Origin: Candidatus Altimarinota bacterium
GTDB lineage: Bacteria > Patescibacteriota > Gracilibacteria > BD1-5 > UBA6164
Assembly: GCA_027066455.1 (NCBI GenBank)
Contig: JAMONT010000052.1
Coordinates: 1-34,438 of the forward strand
Reading direction: 5' to 3'
Length of the DNA: 34,438 bases
Position numbers and translations under genes: made by a program. Under the pieces are notes generated by a model, which did no database searches, was not told where the DNA came from, and saw only the letters and a program-made list of their open reading frames with translations. Below, one piece after another: positions 1 through 7,540 of this stretch. How positions within the stretch are numbered: position 1 is the stretch's first letter; each line of letters starts with the position of its first letter.

Positions 1-581
1 TTTTCAAAAAATATTTTTTCATTTTTTGTTATTATTGCCAATTCTAAAAAAACTCTTGTTATTCTATAAGTAAAATTTTGTCTTATTTCCATAAAATCTT
101 TTAATGTATTTTCATCAAAATCTTCTTTAATTTCATCTAAAAAATTTAAATTTTTATAAGGTTTTTTTAATTTAGTATTTTTAATTTTTTTTAAAATTAA
201 TTTTATATTTTTATTATTTATATTTATATTTTTTGTTTTTCTCAATTTCATATATTCTTCACCATTTATATATATCCATATTTTATCCCATCATTCTTCT
301 CCTATTTCCTTAAGTGCTTTTTTTAAATTTATTTTTGTAAAAAATAAATCAACAACTTCTTTTTTTATATTATTTTCACATAATCAAAGTACAATATTTA
401 TTTGTTTTGTAATATCAAAAGTGCTAAATGATGATAAAAGTTCAGTATATTTACTTCTATTATTTTCTATTATAGAATTTACTTCACTTAAAAAAGTTTT
501 TCTAATTTCTTCAGTATTTTGATTTTTTTTTAGTTCTATATCTGAATGAATTAATCCTTCATTAAATTTTTTAGTTCTCAT
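1..581 (-). CDS. Unknown protein, 3' end cut by the window edge
   Basis: This frame is open from the ATG at 581 down to the left edge of the window, giving at least 193 residues with no stop codon, so the C-terminus is missing. It reads through two in-frame TGA codons (381-383 and near 290), translated here as glycine. The product is charged and Lys/Asn/Ile-rich, probably soluble and helical, with no signal peptide, membrane segment or motif that I recognise. The start follows an A-rich stretch. About 125 bases without a gene separate it from the next minus-strand gene. No function can be assigned. Confidence 0.7.
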
Positions 582-706
582 ATTTTTTTATAATTATTTA
601 ATTAAGTTGTTTTTTTAAAATTACAATTGACTGTTAGTAATAAGTGATTATAAAATATAATATATATTTTTTTAATAATTGCAAAATATTTTTTATTTTT
701 CATAAG

Positions 707-1018
707 TTATTTCTTTCTTTTAATATCCTTCAAACCCAAAAACAACAAAGCTAATAATAATATTTTTAATAAATAAAAATCATTAATATCTAAAAAATCT
801 CTAGTCATTGGCGTTATATTTTCAAAAATCAAATGAAATATAATTCCTATTGGCAAAACTAAAAACATCCAATTTTTTCTTTTTATTTCAAGTCATATTT
901 TAAGGAATAATTTTGTTAATGTTGGTGATAATAAATAAACACCTCAAAAACTAACAATTAAATCAAAAATTGCATAATCTAGTATTCTAAAACTTCTTAA
1001 GTATTCTAGTATTTCCAT
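707..1018 (-). CDS. Small multi-spanning membrane protein, unknown
   Basis: The frame encodes 103 residues from the ATG at 1018 to TAA at 707-709 and uses TGA as glycine twice. The product begins MEILEYLRSF and has about three hydrophobic segments: around residues 15-35, 50-65 (VLPIGIIFHLIF) and 83-95 (LLKILLLALLFLGL). It ends in a basic tail (KDIKRKK), as expected of a small inner-membrane protein with a cytoplasmic C-terminus. I do not recognise the family. It lies between two unrelated-looking minus-strand genes, with over 100 bases on either side, so it is probably transcribed alone. Confidence 0.65.
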
Positions 1019-1132
1019 TTTTTTATTTATTATGGGTTAATGTAAAAAATGTGTGCTATTTTTGTTATAAAAAATAGTTTTAGCGAAGGACAAAGTCTAG
1101 TATAATTTTGTAATTTTAAAATTAATTTTTAA

Positions 1133-1453
1133 TTATTCAATAATAAAATATTTAGTTCCTTTTGTATTTTTAATAAAATAACCAATAGCAACTTTTTCAG
1201 TAGAATTATTATTTATTATATATTTTATTTTTAAGGAGTTTTCAATAGAATTATTTATTTTTACTTTATAATTTTCTCCAGAATTTAGTGTTTTTATTTC
1301 AATATATTCTTTTGATGATGTATAATTTAATAAAATATTTGAAACAGTGTGATTAGTTTGATTTTCTATTATAAGATATAAATTTTTATCATAAGTACAA
1401 GATGTAAAAAAGAAAATAAAAACTAAACTTAAAATAATTAATATTTTTTGCAT
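1133..1453 (-). CDS. Short predicted lipoprotein
   Basis: The frame encodes 106 residues. A basic start (MQK), a hydrophobic core and a lipobox-like FFFTSC ending at Cys19 suggest a lipoprotein attached to the outer face of the membrane after signal peptidase II cleavage. The mature part (about 87 residues) is Asn/Thr/Ile-rich, with alternating hydrophobic and polar residues typical of a small beta-sandwich, but I recognise no family. None of its glycines is coded by TGA. The bases encoding its leader are almost identical to those of the gene starting at 2142, so the two signal sequences share a recent origin. Confidence 0.7.
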   Translation of the reverse strand: MQKILIILSLVFIFFFTSCTYDKNLYLIIENQTNHTVSNILLNYTSSKEYIEIKTLNSGENYKVKINNSIENSLKIKYIINNNSTEKVAIGYFIKNTKGTKYFIIE

Positions 1454-1513
1454 AATTTTTTTTATTATTTAATAAATTTTTTTTATTATATTTACAAAAA
1501 AATTTTAAGCAAC

Positions 1514-1544
1514 AAAAAAAGAGTACTTATAATACTCTTTTTTT
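1514..1544. terminator. Bidirectional stem-loop terminator
   Basis: A stem of gagta/tactc (1521-1525 and 1533-1537) is extended by an A-run on the left and a T-run on the right, so it reads as a rho-independent terminator on either strand. It lies upstream of the 1133-1453 lipoprotein gene and downstream of the 1741-2142 gene (both minus strand), and probably ends transcription of the latter. The rest of 1454-1740 is AT-rich, and I see no convincing gene in it. Confidence 0.75.
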
Positions 1545-1740
1545 CCATTATTTCTTTCTAAGTCTTAGACATATATATGTACTTTTATACTAACATATTT
1601 AATATAATTTGCAAATTTTTTTAGAAATTTTTTATAGCAACTAAAGAACATATTTTATAAAAAACTTAGTATTTTTCTAAACTACTTCAATCTCTCTTTA
1701 AACTTACTAAATTTTTTCAATAATATCATTAAAAATTTTT

Positions 1741-2142
1741 TTACATTTCCCATCAATTAACTAATCATTCTCAAACTATATTACCAGCTCCTTCTTCTGT
1801 AATTTTATATTTTTCATAAATTGCTTTTTTATTCTTATTTTCATTTTCAATTCTTATAATATTGTGTTTTTTAATATCATTTTTATTTAGTCATATTTTT
1901 GTAATATCAACTATCTTGTCTGCTTCTATTTTTGATTTTTTTTCAGCTTCAACTAATTTTTTAAAAATTTCTTTCTTAATTTTAGTAGATAATCATTTTT
2001 CTTTTTTTATATTATTATTTTTAGAAATTTTAGTTTCTTTAATAACTTCTTTTTCATTATTATTTGTAGTTTCAATTTTATTTACTTCTCAATAAGAAAG
2101 TAAAATAAAAACTAAACTTAAAATAATTAATATTTTTTCCAT
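1741..2142 (-). CDS. Secreted Lys-rich coiled protein, unknown
   Basis: The frame encodes 133 residues from the ATG at 2142 to TAA at 1741-1743. The N-terminus (MEKILIILSLVFILLSYG) is a signal peptide nearly identical to that of the 1133-1453 lipoprotein, but it lacks the lipobox cysteine. The rest is rich in Lys, Glu, Asn and Ile, probably helical or coiled, and ends with a more ordered segment (KYKITEEGAGNIVGEGLVNGWEM). Five TGA codons are read as glycine, several in that last segment, which supports it as real coding sequence. I recognise no family. Confidence 0.65.
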
Positions 2143-2164
2143 AATTTTAATTTTTATTATTAAA

Positions 2165-2821
2165 TTATAATTTTTCTAAACTTTTTAAATTAACTAATTC
2201 TTCTAATATTTTTTCAAAATCTTCTAAATTTAAATTACTATTTTCTTTTTTATATATTTCATTTAATTTTTTATACTCTTCTTTCTCTAAAAATGTTGTA
2301 TAACTTCATTTTTTTATTTTTCAAAAAAGCCATAAAAATCAATCTAATTCTTCAAAAGTTACTTGGTATTCTTCTTTTATTTCAAATAATGTTTCATAAA
2401 AATTTTTTGCTGTTATTTTTTTATTAAAAATAGTTTTTGAAGATTTTATAACTAAACTATCATAAATAGGAAAATTAAAATTAGTTAAATAAAAAAAATA
2501 TTTTGAAAAAAATGAGATTGCTTTTTTATTTGATAATCAAAACTTATTTTGTGATATTTCTAAAAATGTATCTTTTCAAATATTTTTAAATAAATTTTTA
2601 AATTTATTTGAGTTAATATATTCAACAATATCATCAATTGCATACTTATTTTTAGATAAATTTGTAGAATACATAAAATCTAAAAATAAAACTGATTTTA
2701 AAATATCTTGGCTATTAAATATTTTTTTTAATATATTTTTAGTTTTTTGTAAATCAGATGTTTTTAAAAAATTACTAGATTTTATAATTAAATTTTTTAT
2801 ATAATCTTTTTCTTTTTTCAT
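2165..2821 (-). CDS. Unknown soluble protein, 218 aa
   Basis: The frame encodes 218 residues from the ATG at 2821 to TAA at 2165-2167. I prefer this start to a TTG twelve codons upstream because it has the A-rich, ATAT-ending context shared by most starts here. Several TGA codons are read as glycine, for example in the segment ELDGFLGLFGKIKKG. The protein looks helical and Lys/Leu/Phe-rich. A central stretch (SKYFFYLTNFNFPIYDS) has a FPIYDS pattern that I have seen in poorly characterised families, but I cannot name it. No signal peptide or membrane segment is visible. Confidence 0.65.
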
Positions 2822-2860
2822 ATTTTTTTTATTTAAATAATTTAAACAGCTAGTCAACAG

Positions 2861-2874
2861 AGGGTTTCAACCCT
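2861..2874. repeat. Short GC-rich palindrome
   Basis: A short inverted repeat (agggtt / aaccct, two bases between the arms) lies between the 218-aa gene and the end of glyRS. It stands out by its G+C against the surrounding AT-rich sequence. It lacks a clear T-tract on either side, so calling it a terminator would be weak. It may be a minimal relative of the GC-rich palindromes found elsewhere in the window. Confidence 0.35.
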
Positions 2875-2895
2875 TTGCTAAATTTTTATAAAAAA

Positions 2896-4287
2896 CTACT
2901 TCAACCTCACTCTCAACCACTCATTCAATTCACTAATTTTCACAATTTCTTGTTCCATACTATCTCTTTCTCTAAGCGTAACATTTCCCTCTTCAAAATT
3001 ATTTGAATCTATTGAAATACAAAATGGAACTCAAATTTCATCCATTCTTGCAAATCTTTTCCCTATTGAACCAACTTCATCATATTCACACATAAAATCT
3101 TCTGAAACTTGAGCATAAATTTGTTTTGCCAAATCTCAAATCTTTTTAACTACTGGTAAAATTGCAACTTTTATTGGAGCAACTCTTGGCTCAAATTTCA
3201 AATAAGCTCTATTATTTTCTTCATCGATTGTATAAGCATCACAAATTGCAGCTAAAGTAATTCTTGATAATCACATTGCTGGCTCAATAACATAAGGCAA
3301 AAATTTCTTATTATTAACAGCATCAAAATAAGCCAAATTTTGTTTAGAAGCTGTCATATGTGACTTTAAATCATAATCTGTTCTATTTGCTAGAGTTTCA
3401 ACTTCTCCCCAACCAAAAGGAAATTTATAATCAAAATCTCAAGCTTGTTTAGAATAATGAGGCAACTCTTCTTTTTTTATTGGAGAAAATCTTATTTTTT
3501 CTGAATCAAGTCAAATTACTTGAGTTAAAAATCTTTCACTTTCATTTTTCCATAATTCAAAAGCTTCATCATCTTCCCCTGGAGTTACAAAATATTCTAT
3601 TTCCATTTGTTCAAATTCTCTTGTTCTAAAAATAAAATTCCCGGGAGTGATTTCATTTCTAAAACTTTTACCAACTTGAGCAATACCAAAAGGCAATTTT
3701 CTTCTAGAAGTTCTAGCAACATTTGCAAAATCTACAAATTGTCATTGAGCTGTTTCTGGTCTTAAATAAGCTAAAGCTGAACCATCTTCAGTAACACCTA
3801 AAAAAGTTTTTAGCATTAAATTAAATTTTTTGATTGGAGTAAATTCTTTCCCTTCACAATCTGGACAAGAAATATTTAATTCTTTTATAATTTCATCAAG
3901 TCTTGTATTTTCTGTTTTATCTCAAGAAAAATCTTTTGGAACTTCTATTTCAGGATTTTTTTCACATAATTCTTCAACTAATTTATCAGCTCTCCATCTA
4001 GCTTTACATTCTTTACAATCCATTAATGGATCAGCAAAACCACCAACATGTCCAGAAGCTTCCCAAACTTTTGGATTCATAATAATTGAGGCATCAATTA
4101 GCATTGTATCAGTTCTTTTTCTAATAAATTCTTTTAGCCAAAGATTTTTAATATTTTCTTTTAATAAACTCCCATAAGGTCCATAATCCCAAGAATTAGC
4201 CAATCCTCAATAAATTTCACTTCAAGGATATACAAAACCTCTATTTTGACATAGGTTTACAATGTCTTTCATTTCTATTTTTTTCAT
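2896..4287 (-). CDS. glyS: Glycyl-tRNA synthetase (dimeric, alpha2 type)
   Basis: This 463-residue class II aminoacyl-tRNA synthetase charges tRNA-Gly in the cytoplasm. The start is typical ([17 protein letters not shown], then NSWDYGPYG), and motif 2 is clear ([14 protein letters not shown], then [11 protein letters not shown]). Two CxxC-type cysteine pairs occur in the insertion, near DCKECKA and around the CEGKE stretch. The length fits the alpha2 GlyRS family. In-frame TGA codons fall at family glycines (for example in SEIYGG). In this organism the enzyme must also charge the tRNA-Gly(UCA) that decodes UGA, so it sits at the core of the recoded system. It starts at ATG 4287 in the A-rich ATATT context and ends in TAG. 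Confidence 0.95.
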
Positions 4288-4315
4288 AATATTTTTTTAT
4301 TGTTAAATTTTAAAT

Positions 4316-4344
4316 TTGACTTTTTAGGTCTTTTTGAATATAAT
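4316..4344 (+). promoter_or_regulatory. Near-consensus sigma70-type promoter
   Basis: TTGACT (4316-4321) and TATAAT (4339-4344) are separated by 17 bases, the best promoter match I found in the window. It points rightward, away from glyRS, and predicts a start near 4351. The only thing downstream before a strong terminator (4395-4434) is about 80 bases without a convincing gene, so the promoter appears to drive a small RNA. Confidence 0.8.
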
Positions 4345-4350
4345 TATTAT

Positions 4351-4434
4351 GTCATTAGTTGAATACTAATACTTAGCACCTATATGGAGCAACCCCTCAA
4401 GAGATTAACTTCTTATCTTGAGGTGATTTTTTTT
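4351..4434 (+). ncRNA. Putative small structured RNA antisense to the glyRS leader region
   Basis: The stretch lies between a near-consensus promoter and an 8-bp terminator. It contains a 5' hairpin (attagt / actaat around 4353-4369), a short single-stranded middle with a GGAGCAACC stretch (4386-4395), and the terminator stem cctcaaga/tcttgagg followed by T9. The predicted RNA of about 84 nt matches no class I can identify (not tRNA, SRP, 6S or tmRNA). It lies in the 146-bp gap between the MazF-like gene and glyRS, on the opposite strand. Its 3' end overlaps the stop codon of the MazF-like gene. Confidence 0.55.
4395..4434 (+). terminator. Strong rho-independent terminator
   Basis: An 8-bp perfect stem (cctcaaga 4395-4402 with tcttgagg 4416-4423) is followed by a T-tract at 4427-4435. 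The T-tract is on the plus strand only, so the terminator serves the small RNA rather than the minus-strand genes. Confidence 0.85.
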
Positions 4435-4886
4435 TATAAACTAAAAACCATTTTTATTTTTTCATTAATTATTTTTAATACATTATTTCAAATAATAGGT
4501 TTAATTTTATTTTTGGTAGAAAGATTATTTATTTTATATAATAGTCTTTTTTTACTTATTACTTTAAATTGATTTAATAAAAGCCTTGATTCTTTTTTTA
4601 ATCAATATTTATTATGATTATTTAATTCAAAATAATATTTTTCAAAATTAGAATTATATCATCAAGAAAATGGTAATACTCAAATTAAATCTCATCATAA
4701 TCATATTGAAACTATCAAAATAGGTCTTGTAAAATCATCATCTTTAGAATTTTCTCATCAAATATTTATTCAAATTTTTGAAATCCAAATTTCTCATTTT
4801 TTTACTATTTTAAATGCTTTTCAATTAAGTTCAATTTCTTGTTTTTGCTTATTCCATTCACTAAACAATTCTTTAGTTTTTTTCAT
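4434..4886 (-). CDS. MazF/PemK-like protein (putative toxin-type RNase)
   Basis: The frame encodes 150 residues from the ATG at 4886. The middle follows the PemK/MazF pattern: KGEIWISKIGINIGGENS, a variable loop, RPILIVSIG, VLPFSGG and a C-terminal strand-helix (ESRLLLNQFKVISKKRLLYKI). MazF proteins are sequence-specific endoribonucleases of type II toxin-antitoxin systems. No antitoxin-like gene precedes it. Instead it follows the isochorismatase-family gene by 14 bases, suggesting co-transcription. It has an N-terminal extension of about 28 residues. It could be an orphan toxin or a domesticated MazF-fold protein. Ten or more TGA codons are read as glycine, several at expected glycine positions. 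Confidence 0.75.
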
Positions 4887-4900
4887 AATATTTTTTTTCA

Positions 4901-5455
4901 TTAAATTATCTTACTTATTTTTTCTAAATTTTTTAAAGAATTTTTATGTGTTTCTATATCTCAAGCAACACAACATTTTTCTAATATAAAACAATTATAA
5001 TCTCTATCATGTCATTCTCTCACAGCTGATTCAATTGCTAAATCAGTTGCAACTCAACAAAAATATAAATCACTAATATTATTTTCTTTTAAAATATTTT
5101 CTAATTCAGTTTTATAAAAAGCACTTACTCTAGTTTTATTTATAATAATATCACTTTCTAAAATATTTAATTCTTTATAAAAATTATTTCACTCAGAATT
5201 TTCTTTAAATATTTCAAATTCATTAGCTTTTCAAAAAAGTGGAGAATTTTTTGGTTGATTAGAATAATCTTGTTTAAATGTTATTTTTACAAAAATTATT
5301 AAATCTCAATTTTTTTTAAATTCTTTTATTTTTTCATTTGTATTAGAAATTATATTATTTTCTAAAGCAAATTTGGCATATCATTTCCCTGCTAATTTTC
5401 ATTCAGGAGAAATAATATCATTTATAAAATCAATAATTATTAATGCTTTTTTCAT
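4901..5455 (-). CDS. Isochorismatase/nicotinamidase-family cysteine hydrolase
   Basis: The frame encodes 184 residues from the ATG at 5455 to TAA at 4901-4903. It has the family's opening strand with the catalytic aspartate (ALIIIDFINDI, Asp9), a middle lysine region (IINKTRVSAFYKTEL), and the nucleophile cysteine in YFCGVATDLAIESAVREG. That Cys-Gly-Val-x-Thr-Asp arrangement is typical of nicotinamidase, isochorismatase and related amidases. Nicotinamide deamidation in NAD salvage is a plausible role, but the substrate cannot be fixed from sequence. The glycine after the nucleophile cysteine is coded by TGA. The MazF-like gene starts 14 bases downstream. Confidence 0.85.
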
Positions 5456-5480
5456 AATGTTTTTTTTAAAAATTAAAATT

Positions 5481-5636
5481 TTATTTATTTATAATATATG
5501 ATTGCTTAATCAAATCTAAAATAAGATATAAATCTTCATTTTTTGAAATTTTTATTTCAGTCTCAGCATTTCAACAATTATGTCATATTTCTTTTATATT
5601 TTTAGTTATATCATTTATTAATCAATACTTTCAATA
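5481..5636 (-). pseudogene. Gene remnant or very short coding fragment without a start
   Basis: A 51-codon open stretch ends in TAA at 5481-5483 and has no ATG, GTG or TTG near its beginning. An in-frame TAA closes it upstream at about 5637. Four TGA codons are read as glycine (for example KEIGHNCGNAETEIKI) and it reads like real protein, so it may be the C-terminal remnant of a lost gene. It fills most of the 212-bp gap between the isochorismatase-family gene and the lipoprotein. No family is recognised. Confidence 0.35.
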
Positions 5637-5667
5637 TTAAAATTAGTTTTAGTTATCTATTAAATAT

Positions 5668-6408
5668 TTAAAGATATAAAAGAATAAAAGTAAGTATTAT
5701 AAATATAATAAATAATATAAAAGCTATTTTAATATATTTTATTCATTTATTTTTTATTATCTTTTTGTTTTCTTCTAATTTATTTTTACTATATACAAGT
5801 AACCATATTCATCTCCAAGTAAGTAATAAAACAAAAAATATTAATAAAAAAAGTATAATATATAACATATCATAGATAGTAGGTTCATAATCATATTGAT
5901 TCTTGTAATTATAAGTAGGTTGAACCATTGCCATTTCTAATTTTGTAAATCAATTTATTTTAAGCCAAGAATCAAAAAGTTCATTATCTTTTATATTCAT
6001 AACTCTCACATTATTATTTGTTCTAGCTACTTCATTAACAAAATCTTTATATTCTAAATCAGCATACATTAAGTATCAAACAGCACATAAATTTCAATTA
6101 CTTCATCTAAAAAATGGAATAATTTTTCAAGGAAATTTATCATTATTTGGAAAATTTCATAATCTAGAATACTCATTTAATAAATCTAATTTTTTTAATC
6201 TATTTTGTTTTTGCTTATCATTTAAATTTGAAGTATCAACTTCTCTAAGAACAGCTTCAACTCTTTCAAAATGCCATTGTAATTTTTCTACTTCATAATT
6301 ATTTCAAACAGAAGAATAATTATGAGGTTGTATTGCTTCTTCACCACATGCAGAGGAAACTGAAATAAATATAAAAAATGTTATTATTAATGATATTATT
6401 CTTTTCAT
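5668..6408 (-). CDS. Membrane-anchored extracytoplasmic protein (probable lipoprotein)
   Basis: The frame encodes 246 residues from the ATG at 6408 to TAA at 5668-5670. The N-terminus MKRIISLIITFFIFISVSSAC is a signal peptide ending in a lipobox-like SSAC, so Cys21 may be lipidated. A polar external domain follows (about residues 22-175, with a second Cys in GNLCAVGYLMYADLEY). Then come two transmembrane segments (around 180-208, YDMLYIILFLLIFFVLLL, and 220-246). No catalytic motif is recognised. It starts 27 bases after the aldo/keto reductase gene and is probably in the same transcript, downstream of the T-box. Confidence 0.7.
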
Positions 6409-6435
6409 AATATTTTTATTAAAAACTAAATTAAA

Positions 6436-7296
6436 TTAACCCAAAGCTATAGTATCACTTTTTTCTACTTTTGCTGAAAAATTATTTTTAAAATTTTCTA
6501 AATCTTCTTGACTCAAATTCCAATTTAATGCTCACAAATTTTCTGAAATATGTTCTAAATTATTACTTTTAAATAAAGTAACTACATTTTCTTGACTAGT
6601 TAGGTAATTTATAGCAACTTGAGCATGAGTTTTTTTGTACTTTGTTGCTATATCAACCAAAACAGAAGTTCAAGAATTCGCTAATTTTCATAATTCAAGA
6701 GGTCTCCAAGCAACAAGTAATACATCATTTTTTTGACAATATTCAAGTAATTCCTGTTCTGGTTCTCTATAAATTAAATTATAATGAACTTGATTTGCTA
6801 CAATTTTATTTTTTGTATAAGATTCAGCTTCTTTCAAACTTTTTAGAGAAAAATTACTAACTCAAATATTTTTAATCAAACCTTCTTCCAAAAGTTCATC
6901 CATAGCTTTCATACAATCTTTCAAATCAAATTGTTTTTCTCTCCAATGAATATAATATAAATCAAGATAATCTAAATTTAATCTTTTTAAAGACTTTTTG
7001 CAAGCCATTTTTATTGCAGAATAACTACAATTTGAACCCTTTACTTTTGAAGCAATTATCAATTTCTTTCTATCATAATTTTTTATAGCTTCTCCAAGAA
7101 TTTCTTCAGCTGAACCAGTTCCATAAAGTTCAGCTGTATCAAAATGAGTTATTCAATTTTTTATTGCAAATTTTATTGCTTCAATATCTTTTGAACTATC
7201 ATAATTTTCTATTTTATGTTTATATCATCACATTGGCCAAGTTCAAAAGCCGAGTTCTGGAAGAAAAAAACCTGATTTTAGTTCTTTATTTTTCAT
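6436..7296 (-). CDS. Aldo/keto reductase
   Basis: The frame encodes 286 residues from the ATG at 7296 to TAA at 6436-6438. This cytoplasmic NAD(P)H-dependent oxidoreductase has a TIM-barrel fold. The complete catalytic tetrad of the family is present at the expected spacing: Asp53 and Tyr58 (FDTAELYG), Lys84 (IIASKVKG) and His117 (DLYYIHW). The C-terminal cofactor-binding part (VTLFKSNNLEHISENLGALN) is also intact. The substrate is unknown. It is the first gene after the T-box riboswitch, so transcription into it should depend on an uncharged tRNA, which is unexpected for this family. The 246-aa lipoprotein gene follows 27 bases later. Confidence 0.9.
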
Positions 7297-7309
7297 AATA
7301 TTTTTTTAA

Positions 7310-7492
7310 AGTAAAATAAAAACCCCAAAAGTAAAAATAATTTTTACTTTTGGGGTTCAAATATTTATTTTGAACGGTTCCACCCAAATTTTTTACTTTA
7401 ATAATAAAAAATATTTTCTAAATTATGCTTTTCCATAACATATTTCAAACAAAAATTCTTTTTATTAACTAAAAATAGTTTATGGAAAAAGC
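7310..7492 (-). promoter_or_regulatory. T-box riboswitch (compact form)
   Basis: Read on the minus strand, three parts occur in order. (1) A long Stem I candidate pairs 7492-7480 with 7438-7427. (2) A T-box core GGGTGGAACCG (7385-7375) sits in a perfect antiterminator: TTTGGG, then the 7-base bulge TGGAACC, then GTTCAAA pairing with TTTGAAC, then CCCAAA. (3) A competing 17-bp terminator (7357-7341 with 7337-7321) shares the CCCAAA strand and is followed by a T-rich tract. This is the mutually exclusive architecture of T-box leaders, in which uncharged tRNA stabilises the antiterminator. TGGA in the bulge pairs with a tRNA ending in UCCA, so a tRNA with discriminator U, in bacteria mainly tRNA-Gly or tRNA-Cys. 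Stem I is short and I cannot fix the specifier triplet. Confidence 0.75.
7321..7357 (-). terminator. 17-bp perfect attenuator hairpin of the T-box leader
   Basis: The arms 7321-7337 and 7341-7357 are perfectly complementary around a 3-base loop. On the minus strand the hairpin is followed by a T-rich tract just before the aldo/keto reductase start (ATG at 7296). It is mutually exclusive with the antiterminator because both use the strand at 7348-7355. Confidence 0.85.
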
Positions 7493-7540
7493 TTTTTTTG
7501 TCAAAAAATAATTTTATTTTTTTATTTTTTCTAAAAAATT

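Noticed and set aside
1683-1733. Tiny minus-strand peptide MILLKKFSKFKERLK
   Set aside because: It is only 15 codons, with no support beyond an ATG. Its end resembles the glyRS 3' end over about 17 bases, which may be a chance or duplicated fragment.
4384-4572. Plus-strand open frame starting at 4384
   Set aside because: It runs from inside the small RNA across its terminator and is antisense to the MazF-like gene. The composition is that of AT-rich shadow sequence.
7499-7504. TTGACA as -35 of a promoter for the T-box leader
   Set aside because: At 16-18 bases spacing only AAACTA/TATTTT are available as -10, and transcription would start inside Stem I. The real promoter is probably further upstream and not resolved.
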